A DNA stretch of 64,000 bases from Caballeronia sordidicola (GCF_000729995.1 NZ_JNFG01000003.1:62001-126000), one strand, 5' to 3'. Counted from the first letter of the stretch, positions 37,070 through 45,976 are shown. A program made the numbers and translations. Notes: generated by a model not told the origin, from the letters alone.

Positions 37070-38149
37070 ATGAGTTCGATCTTCCGCCGCGACGCGCCGT
37101 TGCCAATCGGCATCGGCAGCGGCCACGTAATGACCGTGCTAGGGCCACTCCCCATCGCGCAGATGGGGGTCACGCTGATGCATGAACACATCCTGCTGGA
37201 TGCATCGGGGAAATGGGTGCCGCCCAGTTGCTGCAGCGACCGGTTCATCGGTGAGCAGAAGGTTCATATCGGCATTCTGGGTGCGCTGCGGATGAATCCG
37301 CTGATGAACCGCGACAACTGCCAGCTGTTCGACGCCGACGTAGCCGTTGAAGAACTGATGCGCTTTCGCGAACTGGGCGGCAATACGGTGATCGATCCGA
37401 CCAATCTCGGCATTGGACGAGACCCCGCCGCGCTGCAACGGATCTCACGCCGCACCGGCCTGAACATTGTGATGTCGACGGGTTTTTATCTCGAACCCTC
37501 GCATCCGGATTACGTGAAACACAAGTCTGTCGATGAACTGGCCGCTCAACTGATTGCCGATGTTGGCGGCGCTGCTGAAAAGCCCGACGTGGTCGCCGGA
37601 ATGATCGGCGAGATCGGCGTCTCGGCAGCGTTCACGGCCAACGAGGAAAAGTCGCTGCGCGCGGCCGCGCGAGCGAGTGCGGCAACGCATGTGCCTTTGT
37701 CCGTGCATCTGCCCGGCTGGGTCCGGCACGGGCATCGCGTGCTCGATATCGTGGCGCAAGAAGGCGCCGACCTGAACCACACCGTGCTGTGCCACATGAA
37801 CCCGAGTCACATGGACGTGGAGTACCAGCATTCACTCGCCGAACGCGGCGCCTGGCTCGAGTACGACATGATCGGCATGGAGTATTTTTACGCCGACGAG
37901 AACGCGCAATCGCCCTCTGATGAAGAGAATGCCCGGGCGATCAAGGCGTTGATCGATGCCGGATTTATTGACAGGATCCTCATGTCGCAGGACGTGTTCA
38001 TGAAGATCATGCTGACGCGTTTTGGCGGCCACGGTTACGGCTACATCCTCAAGTATTTCGTGCCTCGTCTGCGACGTCATGGCGTGACGAACGAACAGAT
38101 TGAAACAATGATGATTGCGAACCCGGCGAGAGTTTTCTCGGGCAGATAA
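37070..38149 (+). CDS. Phosphotriesterase-family metal-dependent hydrolase
   Basis: 359 residues, TIM-barrel amidohydrolase fold. Metal ligands are visible: HxH in VTLMHEHILLD (H38, H40), the bridging position in GMIGEIGVSAAF (Glu, where classical phosphotriesterase has a carboxylated Lys), His in VPLSVHLPGW, His in VLCHMNPSH, and Asp in ILMSQDVF. Glu at the bridge is known in the PHP-type branch. The substrate is likely a lactone or phosphorylated sugar lactone, given the operon; it is not a proven paraoxonase. It follows the permease by 3 bp. Confidence 0.88.
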   Translation: MSSIFRRDAPLPIGIGSGHVMTVLGPLPIAQMGVTLMHEHILLDASGKWVPPSCCSDRFIGEQKVHIGILGALRMNPLMNRDNCQLFDADVAVEELMRFRELGGNTVIDPTNLGIGRDPAALQRISRRTGLNIVMSTGFYLEPSHPDYVKHKSVDELAAQLIADVGGAAEKPDVVAGMIGEIGVSAAFTANEEKSLRAAARASAATHVPLSVHLPGWVRHGHRVLDIVAQEGADLNHTVLCHMNPSHMDVEYQHSLAERGAWLEYDMIGMEYFYADENAQSPSDEENARAIKALIDAGFIDRILMSQDVFMKIMLTRFGGHGYGYILKYFVPRLRRHGVTNEQIETMMIANPARVFSGR

Positions 38150-38237
38150 CGGCAGTTCGCACCACACTATGTGAACCGGTTCCACCTTGCGCCGCGTGCC
38201 GCCGACACGGTCCGCCGCGCGCTTAAGGAGCACATGC

Positions 38238-38996
38238 ATGACCAAATCTGTTTTGCTCGCCGGAGAGAGCTGGACGAGCATGTCGACGCACATCAAGGGC
38301 TTCGACCAGTTTCCAACCGTGACCTATCAAAACGGCGCCACGATCTTCCTGGATATCTTCAAGGACAGTGACTATGCGATCACGCACATGCCGAGCCACG
38401 AAGCGCAGGAAGCCTTCCCCTCCACGCTCGACGGATTGCTTGCTTATGACGCGATCATTCTCTCGGACATCGGCGCGAATACGTTGCTGCTGCATCCTGA
38501 TACGTGGGTCAGGAGCCAGCGCACACCGAACCGTCTCAAGCTGCTGCGAGAGTACGTCGAGGCCGGACGCGGGCTGATGATGATCGGCGGGTATCTGAGC
38601 TTCCAGGGCATCAACGGCAGTGCGCGGTTCCGCAACACGCCGGTCGAGGATGTGTTGCCGGTCACCTGCCTGCCTTACGACGATCGTGTTGAGGTCCCGG
38701 AAGGATTCACCGCGAGCGTGGTTGCTTCGCACCCGGTAGTCGAGGGGCTTGGAACGCAGTGGCCTCACTTGCTGGGTTATAACGAAGTGCAGTTGAAAGC
38801 GGGGGCGACACTGATCGCGACGGTGCCCGAAACGGGCCACCCTTTGTTAGTCGCCGGGACACACGGCCGCGGACGCACGCTTGCGTGGACCAGCGATATG
38901 TCAAGTCACTGGTTGCCACCGGAGTTCTCCGCCTGGGAAGGCAACGCGCGGCTATGGACGAACTGTCTCGACTGGTTGACCTCGGATGAAAAATGA
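38238..38996 (+). CDS. Glutamine-amidotransferase-like (GATase1-like) protein without catalytic Cys
   Basis: 252 residues from the ATG at 38238 (AAGGAG 7 nt upstream). It has the class I amidotransferase-like flavodoxin fold: MTKSVLLAGESWTSMSTHIKGFDQF, LLAYDAIILSDIGANTLLLHP, EAGRGLMMIGGYLSFQG and GRTLAWTSDMSSHW. The nucleophile elbow that in true GATases is GxCxG reads GGYLSFQG, so the usual Cys is absent. The family is therefore probably not an amidotransferase but a ThuA-like sugar-related protein. It overlaps the following kinase gene by ATGA. Confidence 0.85.
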   Translation: MTKSVLLAGESWTSMSTHIKGFDQFPTVTYQNGATIFLDIFKDSDYAITHMPSHEAQEAFPSTLDGLLAYDAIILSDIGANTLLLHPDTWVRSQRTPNRLKLLREYVEAGRGLMMIGGYLSFQGINGSARFRNTPVEDVLPVTCLPYDDRVEVPEGFTASVVASHPVVEGLGTQWPHLLGYNEVQLKAGATLIATVPETGHPLLVAGTHGRGRTLAWTSDMSSHWLPPEFSAWEGNARLWTNCLDWLTSDEK

Positions 38997-39904
38997 ACGC
39001 GAATGAAGCGCGCGTTTGCGTTATCGGCAATGCGGCAATCGACCAGGTGTTTCGGGTCGATCACTTGCCGCTTGCCGGTGAGACTTCGCTTGCTATCGAT
39101 ACGTTGCACGACTTCGGCGGCAAGGGTGCGAATCAGGCGGTGATGGCACAACGCGCGGGCGCCCAGGTGCAGTTGTTTGCTGCGCTCGGTGACGACGCCG
39201 ATGGCGATCGTTTCCTGGCCCGGCTCGTGGAAGAAGGTATCGATGCCCGTCATGTCAAGCGCTTGCCGTGCATGACGGATATCTCAATCGTGACGGTCGA
39301 CCAGCGAGGCGAGAATACGATCGTGACTCGCAACGATGCAGCGGCTCGCTATGTGCCCTCGCCGGGCGCGGTACTCGATGCAACCCGCAGCGGCGACTGG
39401 ATAGCCATGCAGGGCAACCTGGGCGAAGCCATCACAGCCGAGATCTTGCGTCACGCGCATGTGGGCGAACGTCGTGCCTTGCTCAACCCCGGACCCGTTT
39501 GCTTCGATTGCCGCCCGTTGCTGAACCACGTCGACGTTCTCGTGGTCAATCGCGTAGAGGCCGCGACGCTGACCCGGCTGGAGAACCCCGAGGACGCTGC
39601 ACGTTCGCTGCGGGCATCGGGCGCAGGCGATGTCATCGTCACGCTGGGTTCCGAGGGTGTCCTCTGGTGCAGCCACGAGCACTTGGTGCTGATACCGGCA
39701 AAGACGGCCAACGCCATCGACACCGTGGGTGCCGGCGACGCTTTCTGCGGTGCCCTCCTCGCGGCACTTGCGCAGGGCATAGCCATGACGTCTGCGTTGC
39801 AGCGTGCGCAAACCGCCGCCGCGTTCGCTGTCGCAAGGAAGGGTACGCAGGCCGCTTTCCCCAGCCGCGCAGAATTGTTCGCGCTATTCCACTCTCTAAC
39901 CTGA
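38993..39904 (+). CDS. PfkB-family carbohydrate kinase
   Basis: 303 residues. N-terminal pattern VIGNAAIDQVFRVDHLPLAGETS and GGKGANQAVMAQRAGAQV; C-terminal signature DTVGAGDAFCGALLAAL with the catalytic Asp near residue 249. Ribokinase-like fold, predicted to phosphorylate a pentose or other small sugar in the cytosol with ATP. It overlaps the GATase-like gene by 4 bp and precedes the BtpA gene by 11 bp, indicating translational coupling in one pathway. Confidence 0.92.
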   Translation: MNANEARVCVIGNAAIDQVFRVDHLPLAGETSLAIDTLHDFGGKGANQAVMAQRAGAQVQLFAALGDDADGDRFLARLVEEGIDARHVKRLPCMTDISIVTVDQRGENTIVTRNDAAARYVPSPGAVLDATRSGDWIAMQGNLGEAITAEILRHAHVGERRALLNPGPVCFDCRPLLNHVDVLVVNRVEAATLTRLENPEDAARSLRASGAGDVIVTLGSEGVLWCSHEHLVLIPAKTANAIDTVGAGDAFCGALLAALAQGIAMTSALQRAQTAAAFAVARKGTQAAFPSRAELFALFHSLT

Positions 39905-39915
39905 ATTCAATCGAT

Positions 39916-40755
39916 ATGAACACTTCTTCTGGCGTTGGGCGCGGACGCACCGATTGCGTCGAACAGATTTTTGGACGTCCGCGCGGCGTGGTGATCGGTG
40001 TGATCCACTGCCCGGCGTTTCCCGGTTCGCCACGGTATCAAGGCGCATCGAGCGAGGCGATGTATAGCGCCGCACTCGCCGATGCCGTGGCCTATGCGAA
40101 AGGCGGCGTCGACGGACTGATCGTCGAGAATCACGGCGACGTGCCGTTTTCGAAGCCGGACGATATCGGTCCGGAGACATCGGCGTTCATGTCTGTTGCC
40201 GCCGATAGAATTGCCCGGGAAACCGGCTTGCCGATTGGCATCAACGTACTTGCAAACGCGGCGCTTCCCGCGCTTGCAATCGCGGCCGCAAGCGGCGCGG
40301 CGTTCGTGCGCGTGAATCAGTGGGCTAATGCGTATGTCGCGAACGAAGGTCTGATAGAAGGCGCGGCGGCGCTTGCGTTGCGCTACCGGGCAAAGCTGCG
40401 CGCCGACGGCATCCGCGTTTTCGCCGATGCCCACGTCAAGCATGGCGCGCATGCAATCGTATCGGACCGGTCGCTGGAAGAGCTGGTACGCGACGTCGAG
40501 TTCTTCGATGCCGATGCGATCATCGCGACGGGCCAACGCACGGGCGATGCGGCCAGTAGCGACTATTTGCGGCAGATCAGGAATGCGACCACGTTGCCGC
40601 TGCTCGTCGGCAGCGGTTGCACGGAGCGCAACATCGCGGAAATCCTGTCGGTGGTTGACGGTGTGATTGTCGCCAGTTCATTGAAGGTCGGGGGCGTATG
40701 GTGGAATCCCGTCGACGAAAACAAGGTCCGCAGTTTTATGCAGGCAGCGCGGTAG
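39916..40755 (+). CDS. BtpA/SgcQ-family protein
   Basis: 279 residues from the ATG at 39916. TIM-barrel family with the blocks GVIHCPAFPGSPRYQGAS, YAKGGVDGLIVENHGDVPF, INVLANAALPALAIAAASGAAFVRVNQWANAYV, VFADAHVKHGAHAI and IVASSLKVGGVWWNPVD. The family includes BtpA, named for photosystem I biogenesis in cyanobacteria, and SgcQ of an uncharacterised E. coli sugar operon. In a heterotrophic proteobacterium with a PfkB kinase beside it, a role in sugar-phosphate metabolism is more likely. The reaction is not established. The open frame upstream of 39916 is a shadow of the kinase. Confidence 0.9.
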   Translation: MNTSSGVGRGRTDCVEQIFGRPRGVVIGVIHCPAFPGSPRYQGASSEAMYSAALADAVAYAKGGVDGLIVENHGDVPFSKPDDIGPETSAFMSVAADRIARETGLPIGINVLANAALPALAIAAASGAAFVRVNQWANAYVANEGLIEGAAALALRYRAKLRADGIRVFADAHVKHGAHAIVSDRSLEELVRDVEFFDADAIIATGQRTGDAASSDYLRQIRNATTLPLLVGSGCTERNIAEILSVVDGVIVASSLKVGGVWWNPVDENKVRSFMQAAR

Positions 40756-41002
40756 GGGATTGGTTTTCGCTCGCACTGGTGGATCCGTCGAGTCGACTCT
40801 TGGGTGGCTGCTGATCCATGGCTTCGTCCGAGGTTATCTTCGCGAATTAGTCTATGTCATCGGCATATGAGCGCGCAGTTCAACGAACCGCTGGATGAGA
40901 CTAGTCGATGGCCGCACCCGTTCACCCATTGATGCCGCCTTTTGTTCGATGGCATTATTCGTCATGGTCGTCCCCATCCGAAACGCTTCAGCGAGCCCGC
41001 GA
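40756..41002. other. Intergenic gap before the LysE gene
   Basis: 247 bp with no gene. The open frame of the LysE gene extends upstream to 40895, but that part does not match the family. Confidence 0.35.
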
Positions 41003-41635
41003 ATGTCCTTTCACACCTGGTTTCTTTTCGCCATAGCGTATCTGGTCACCACCATTTCGCCAGGACCCAACGTGCTGCTCGTCATCCGCAACACGGTTCG
41101 ATTCGGCTGCCACGGCACCGCTGCGACCATCGCCGGGAATCTGCTGGCTCAGTTGGTCGTGGTGATGCTGGTGGCGCTGGGCGTGGGCGCGGTGCTTGCA
41201 GCCATGCCGCCATTGTTTCTCGCCATGAAGATCCTGGGAGCGGTTTATCTCATGGTCCTGGGCGTAAAGCAGTTGAGAAGCGGGAAGCCTAAAGCGGCCG
41301 CATCGGTCAACGCAACGCCCACCCACGCTCTCGACAAGCGCAAAATTTTTCGGGAAGCGTTATTGGTGTCGGGAAGCAACCCCAAGACGTTGATCTTCCT
41401 TTCTGCGTTCATGCCGCAATTCATCGTGCATGACCAACCGCTGCCCACGCAGTTCATCGTGATGTACCTGACCATCGCTTGCACCGTAGCGCTGGTTCAC
41501 ACCGTCTACTCGTTCGGGGTGCGCCGTATCCATGACGGGCTTGGCACAAGCCGGTGGATTGAAGCCCTCAAGCGTTGCAGCGGTTTGGTTTTTTTCGGCC
41601 TGGGCATCAAGCTTTTAACGGCAAGGCAGGCTTGA
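41003..41635 (+). CDS. LysE/RhtB-family amino-acid exporter
   Basis: 210 residues from the ATG at 41003. It starts MSFHTWFLFAIAYLVTTISPGPNVLLVIRNTVRFG, the diagnostic LysE/RhtB N-terminus with SPGPN, followed by five further hydrophobic segments and SGSNPKTLIFLSAFMPQFI. This is a secondary exporter of amino acids or homoserine-like compounds in the inner membrane. It stands alone after the sugar operon with a 247-bp gap. Confidence 0.92.
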   Translation: MSFHTWFLFAIAYLVTTISPGPNVLLVIRNTVRFGCHGTAATIAGNLLAQLVVVMLVALGVGAVLAAMPPLFLAMKILGAVYLMVLGVKQLRSGKPKAAASVNATPTHALDKRKIFREALLVSGSNPKTLIFLSAFMPQFIVHDQPLPTQFIVMYLTIACTVALVHTVYSFGVRRIHDGLGTSRWIEALKRCSGLVFFGLGIKLLTARQA

Positions 41636-41750
41636 GGAGCTGCCGTGCGCGGCTCGCGGACAACCCCTAGTTAAGAACCTGTTTTTGAGCGTCGAGACAT
41701 TCGTGAAGGACACGGGGCCCGGCAACAACGCCGAGGCAGCCTGGCGGCAT

Positions 41751-42029
41751 TCAATTCGGTGAGACGTTGGCGGGTGCTCGCGAAATCAGTTTGGTGTTGT
41801 TCGATTTGAGCGGGTGCGTAGTGTGCGTCTGCACCGCCTCCGTTTTTGGAAACGCAAGCGTATTGCTCGCCAGAAGCTGGCGCCCCGTCGGAATGATTTG
41901 AGTCCCGATAACTATCCCCAGCAATCCCACCAGAGCAACCATGGGCGGTGCCGGCGAGCGAACACGAATAAGACTGTATATCGCCCCGGCGAGAATGCCG
42001 CCAAGGAGCGAAAGAATATAAGGCTTCAT
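41751..42029 (-). CDS. XapX-domain (DUF1427) small membrane protein
   Basis: 92 residues from the ATG at 42029 (GAGGAA upstream). The XapX core MKPYILSLLGGILAGAIYSLIRVRSPAPPMVALVGLLGIVIG consists of two short hydrophobic helices with the conserved RSPAPP turn. The C-terminus is polar. Family function is unknown; members are frequently next to amidohydrolase, isochorismatase or DoxX genes. This copy lies downstream of the isochorismatase-family gene on the same strand, beyond a hairpin. Confidence 0.82.
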   Translation of the reverse strand: MKPYILSLLGGILAGAIYSLIRVRSPAPPMVALVGLLGIVIGTQIIPTGRQLLASNTLAFPKTEAVQTHTTHPLKSNNTKLISRAPANVSPN

Positions 42030-42088
42030 CGGTAGAAATTCCTCGGACTCGCGTATCAGCGTGCTTGATGATTTTGACATTGGGCGAA

Positions 42089-42124
42089 AGGCCCGCACCA
42101 GAATGATTATTCTGGTGCGGGCCT
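42089..42124 (-). terminator. Strong hairpin after the isochorismatase-family gene
   Basis: A perfect 16-bp stem, AGGCCCGCACCAGAAT (42089-42104) and its complement (42109-42124), with a 4-nt loop lies 33 bp after the stop at 42157. On the minus strand it is followed by TTTCG, a short U-tract. It probably terminates the isochorismatase transcript before the XapX gene. Confidence 0.65.
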
Positions 42125-42156
42125 CGCATCTCAACTGCTCAGCGTGCGTAGTTACG

Positions 42157-42846
42157 TCAGGTCTTCGCCGGGACTGGAGCGAGCGATTCGTGCTTTGTCT
42201 CGGTACGCTGGGGGGCGTTATGAACCCTCGTGTAGGCGTAGTCGACGCCCATTCCGTATGCACCCGAATGCTCCCTCACGATTTCCATCACCGCGTCGTA
42301 CGTTTCTCTGCGCGCCCAGTCGCGCTGCCACTCGAGCAGGACCTGTTGCCACGTGACCGGGACGGCGCCGGCCTGGACCATTCGCTGCATTGCGAAGTCA
42401 TGAGCGTCTTTCGACGTGCCGCCAGATGCATCGGCGACCATGTAGATCTCGTAGCCGCCTTCGAGCATCGCGCAGAGCGCGAAGGTGGTGTTGCAGACCT
42501 CCGTCCACAGGCCGGACACGACGACCTTGTTCCGACCGTTCTTCTTGAGTGCGTCACGAACCTTCTGGTCGTCCCACGAGTTCATCGAGGTTCGCTCGAG
42601 AGTGGGCTGGTCGGGGAACACGTCGAGCAGTTCCGGGTACGTGAAGCCGGAGAAGCTTTCGCTTTCGACCGTCGTTATAGTCGTCGGGATGTTGAAAGCC
42701 TTCGCCGCCTTCGCCAGTCCGACGACGTTGTTCTTCAGTACTTGCCGGTCGATTGACTGGACGCCAAAAGCCATCTGAGGCTGCTGGTCGATGAAAATGA
42801 TCTGGCTGTTGGTGGGAGTAAGTACCTCCAGTTTCTCTTGGCTCAT
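42157..42846 (-). CDS. YcaC-like isochorismatase-family cysteine hydrolase
   Basis: 229 residues. The catalytic triad region is visible: Asp20 in IIFIDQQPQMAFGV, a Lys, and Cys118 in SGLWTEVCNTTF with the preceding cis-peptide motif. The C-terminal segment MVQAGAVPVTWQQVLLEWQRDWAR is the YcaC-type extension. Members hydrolyse amides such as N-carbamoyl compounds or are of unknown substrate. It is divergent from the XapX-amidohydrolase operon and probably functionally linked. Confidence 0.9.
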   Translation of the reverse strand: MSQEKLEVLTPTNSQIIFIDQQPQMAFGVQSIDRQVLKNNVVGLAKAAKAFNIPTTITTVESESFSGFTYPELLDVFPDQPTLERTSMNSWDDQKVRDALKKNGRNKVVVSGLWTEVCNTTFALCAMLEGGYEIYMVADASGGTSKDAHDFAMQRMVQAGAVPVTWQQVLLEWQRDWARRETYDAVMEIVREHSGAYGMGVDYAYTRVHNAPQRTETKHESLAPVPAKT

Positions 42847-43324
42847 GATGTCCTCTCTTCGTATGAGGTTTCGACAAAACGTCGCTCCAGACTTGAGCGC
42901 CAGGCGCGCTCTCGCGTTGCTCTAGTGACTCCACGAACGACGTGTTTCTCGCTGGAAAAACAGGACATGAGCAATGGCGTCTCGTGGTCTAAAATTAGCA
43001 TAGCCCACATTGCCCGGATGTGAAGTTGTCGATAGTGATATCAGGGTTTTTTGTATGGGGTCGATGCCAACAAGACCCTTTTCTTTGGAGATTGAAAGTC
43101 CTAAGCTGCTAGGATACCGAAATAGTTTCGGTCCGCAGGTCGCCGGGTTCTGCTTACATTTTTCGGTCGGTGTGTGTATTTCCCGGAGAGTTGCATGCGC
43201 TATCCGGGCGGGCGTCCTTTGACGCCCGGTCATCGGTCGTCGCATCAGTGCAGGTACTTCTTTTTTCGGCTTGTCATCGTCGTCGCGAGTGGTTGCTTTC
43301 GGTGTACCAGAGGAGGGTTGGTCG
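42847..43324. other. Divergent intergenic region
   Basis: 478 bp between the YcaC-like gene (minus) and the XapX operon (plus). Promoters for both should lie here. I note only a small hairpin (CCGAAA, 3 nt, TTTCGG) near 43118; no convincing -35/-10 pairs or gene. Confidence 0.4.
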
Positions 43325-43615
43325 ATGAAAGCTTATGTGCTTTCGCTTCTGGCTGGAATCCTTGTAGGCGTGGTCTATAGCTTGATTGGCGTGACGTCGC
43401 CAGCCCCTCCTGTTGTCGCCTTGGTGGGCCTTCTAGGCATACTCGCGGGCGAGCAAATTTTCCCGGTTGCAAAAAAGATGCTTTCCGGTGCCAACTTTCG
43501 TTTGGCCTGGAAGGAGGAGCATTGCGACCAACACCTGTTTGGGTCTTTGCCTGGCCGGAACTCCGGAAGTCCTCGGCCCATGGCGGAGGTAACGTCCGAG
43601 GAGAAGCGTTCATGA
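43325..43615 (+). CDS. XapX-domain (DUF1427) small membrane protein
   Basis: 96 residues from the ATG at 43325 (GAGGAGGG upstream). The XapX core MKAYVLSLLAGILVGVVYSLIGVTSPAPPVVALVGLLGILAGEQ is intact, followed by a polar tail with FGSLPGRNSG. The stop overlaps the amidohydrolase start as ATGA, so the two are translationally coupled. A decayed copy of this protein occurs at 55743. The family has no proven biochemical role. Confidence 0.85.
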   Translation: MKAYVLSLLAGILVGVVYSLIGVTSPAPPVVALVGLLGILAGEQIFPVAKKMLSGANFRLAWKEEHCDQHLFGSLPGRNSGSPRPMAEVTSEEKRS

Positions 43616-45501
43616 GCTCTCATCAAGATGCGCCGGACCTGATTCTTTTTAATGGCCGGTTTACGACACTAGATAAATCGAAGCCAGCTGCCACTGCGGT
43701 TGCTACGAGGGACGGCAAATTCATTGCCGTCGGCGGCGACAGCGAGATAAGTCAGCTCAAGTCCGTTAGCACGCGCACGGTCGACCTGAAGGGACGCTCA
43801 GCGCTTCCAGGGCTAATCGACAACCATCTCCACATCATCCGTGGCGGGCTGAACTTCAACATGGAACTGCGGTGGGATGGTGTGCGCTCACTGGCGAGCG
43901 CCATGGAGATGCTCAAGGCGCAGGTTGCCATCACGCCGCCACCTCAATGGGTACGTGTCGTCGGTGGATTCACGGAGCACCAGTTCGACGAACGTCGCTT
44001 GCCGACCATTGAGGAGTTGAACGCTGCAGCACCAGACACGCCGGTTTTCATGCTGCACCTCTACGACCGCGCGCTGCTGAACGCTGCGGCGCTGCGGGTG
44101 GTCGGCTACACGAAAGACACTCCTGAGCCTCCCGGGGGTGAGATTGTGCGCGATAGTGCGGGCAATCCGACAGGGTTGCTCCTGGCGAAGCCCAACGCGG
44201 CCATCCTCTATGCGACGTTGGCGAAGGGCCCCAAGCTTCCGCCCGAATATCAACTGAACTCGACGCGGCATTTCATGCGCGAGCTTAATAGATTGGGCGT
44301 CACCGGAGCCATTGACGCGGGTGGCGGTTTCCAGAACTTCCCGGACGACTATGAGGTCATTCAGAAGCTTGAGGCTGAGGGACTGCTGACCATCAGGCTC
44401 GCCTACAATCTGTTTACGCAAAAGCCCAAGGGTGAGAAGGATGACTTCCTCAACTGGACGAAGACCTCGAAGTATAAGGACGGGAGCGACTACTTCCGGC
44501 ACAACGGCGCAGGCGAGATGCTCGCGTTCTCTGCGGCAGACTTCGAGGACTTCAGGGTGGCGCGCCCGGACATGCCTCCGGAAATGGAGGGCGACCTCGA
44601 AGGGGTCATCCGCGTGCTCGTGGAGAATCGCTGGCCGTGGCGCATGCATGCGACGTACGACGAGACCATCAGTCGTGCGCTCGATGTGTTCGAAAAGGTA
44701 AACCGCGATACACCCCTTGCCGGGCTGAACTGGTTCTTCGACCACGCGGAAACGATTACAGAAAAGTCGATGGACCGCATCGCTGCTCTCGGTGGAGGCA
44801 TTGCGGTCCAGCATCGAATGGCGTACCAGGGCGAGTATTTTGTTGAGCGATACGGTGAGAAGGCAGCTGAGGGAACGCCACCTGTTGCGCGAATGCTCGA
44901 GAGAGGGATTCATACGTCAGCAGGGACCGACGCAACTCGTGTGGCGTCCTACAACCCGTGGGTCTCCCTCTCGTGGTTGGTGACCGGCAAGACGGTCGGC
45001 GGCATGCGCATTTATCCCCGGCGCAACTGTCTTGACCGTGAGACGGCCCTGCGCATGTGGACCGAGAACGTCACCTGGTTCTCGAATGAAGTCGGCAAGA
45101 AAGGGCAGATTGCAGTGGGTCAGCTCGCGGACCTTATCGTCCCTGACCGCGACTTCTTTGCCTGCGCCGAGGACGACATCGCTGGCGCTTCGTCTTTGCT
45201 CACGGTGGTAGGCGGCAAGGTGGTGTATGCGACCGGTGAATTCGCCGCCCTGGACGACAGTCCGCCGCCTCCCGCGATGCCAGACTGGTCGCCGGTGCGA
45301 AGGTATGGCGGGTTTGCCGCCTGGAAGCAGGACGACGCCTCCGGTGCTCCACTGCAGCAGGTTGCGTCCACTGCATGTGACTGCGCGCGCGCTTGTGGGG
45401 TACACGGACACGACCATGTACGCGCTTGGCTCGGCAATGCGCCGACATCTGACTACAAGGCCTTTTGGGGAGCGCTGGGATGCGCGTGCTGGGCTGTCTA
45501 G
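43612..45501 (+). CDS. YtcJ-type amidohydrolase
   Basis: 629 residues from the ATG at 43612. The amidohydrolase metal motif HxH lies in GLIDNHLHIIRGG (H72, H74); later ligands appear in WRMHATYDETISRAL, WFFDHAETIT and SAGTDATRVA. The C-terminus contains a Cys/His-rich stretch (STACDCARACGVHGHDH) common in this subgroup. YtcJ-family enzymes hydrolyse amide or formyl groups, often with zinc. The upstream part of the open frame (43522-43611) belongs to the XapX gene region. It is followed 10 bp later by a DoxX gene. Confidence 0.9.
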   Translation: MSSHQDAPDLILFNGRFTTLDKSKPAATAVATRDGKFIAVGGDSEISQLKSVSTRTVDLKGRSALPGLIDNHLHIIRGGLNFNMELRWDGVRSLASAMEMLKAQVAITPPPQWVRVVGGFTEHQFDERRLPTIEELNAAAPDTPVFMLHLYDRALLNAAALRVVGYTKDTPEPPGGEIVRDSAGNPTGLLLAKPNAAILYATLAKGPKLPPEYQLNSTRHFMRELNRLGVTGAIDAGGGFQNFPDDYEVIQKLEAEGLLTIRLAYNLFTQKPKGEKDDFLNWTKTSKYKDGSDYFRHNGAGEMLAFSAADFEDFRVARPDMPPEMEGDLEGVIRVLVENRWPWRMHATYDETISRALDVFEKVNRDTPLAGLNWFFDHAETITEKSMDRIAALGGGIAVQHRMAYQGEYFVERYGEKAAEGTPPVARMLERGIHTSAGTDATRVASYNPWVSLSWLVTGKTVGGMRIYPRRNCLDRETALRMWTENVTWFSNEVGKKGQIAVGQLADLIVPDRDFFACAEDDIAGASSLLTVVGGKVVYATGEFAALDDSPPPPAMPDWSPVRRYGGFAAWKQDDASGAPLQQVASTACDCARACGVHGHDHVRAWLGNAPTSDYKAFWGALGCACWAV

Positions 45502-45511
45502 AGAGGGGGCC

Positions 45512-45952
45512 ATGATGGACAGTCCATCCTGGGTCGCGACGCTACTGCGTCAACCGTGGTTAATGCCACTGCTGCCACTGCTGCCACTGCTCCGCATCTG
45601 TCTCGTCTCAGCGTACCTCGTTGGCGGCGTCACCAAGTTGTTGCATTTCGATGCTGCGGTCGCTGAGCAGGTGCACGTCGGCCTCCACCCGGGATGGCTC
45701 TGGGCTGCCTTCGCAATTCTCGTGGAAATAGCCGGCTCCCTGTGCGTTATCTTCAACAGGTTCACGTGGCTCGGAGCGGGAGGGCTGGCTGCGTTGACGG
45801 TGGTGGCGATGCTGGTGGCGAACAACTTCTGGCGTCTGGAAGGTGTGGCGCGCTTCATGGCGTTGAACAGCTTCTTCGAGCACCTCGGGCTGATTGCCGC
45901 CTTCGTAATGGTCACCTATCTGGCCAGCGGTGAGCGACGCCCTCGCGTCTAG
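45512..45952 (+). CDS. DoxX-family membrane protein
   Basis: 146 residues from the ATG at 45512 (GAGAGGGGG upstream). Four hydrophobic helices in DoxX order: LRICLVSAYLVGGVTKLLHFD with the conserved Lys, LWAAFAILVEIAGSLCVIF, GAGGLAALTVVAMLVANNFW and ALNSFFEHLGLIAAFVMVTYL. DoxX proteins are integral membrane proteins of unclear role, some tied to thiosulfate oxidation or redox homeostasis. It lies directly after the amidohydrolase and 24 bp before the VOC gene. Confidence 0.88.
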   Translation: MMDSPSWVATLLRQPWLMPLLPLLPLLRICLVSAYLVGGVTKLLHFDAAVAEQVHVGLHPGWLWAAFAILVEIAGSLCVIFNRFTWLGAGGLAALTVVAMLVANNFWRLEGVARFMALNSFFEHLGLIAAFVMVTYLASGERRPRV

Positions 45953-45976
45953 AAAAACAGAACAGGAAACTCACTC

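Noticed and set aside
39268-39915. Long frame leading into the BtpA gene
   Set aside because: Alternate frame of the PfkB kinase; BtpA similarity begins at the ATG at 39916.
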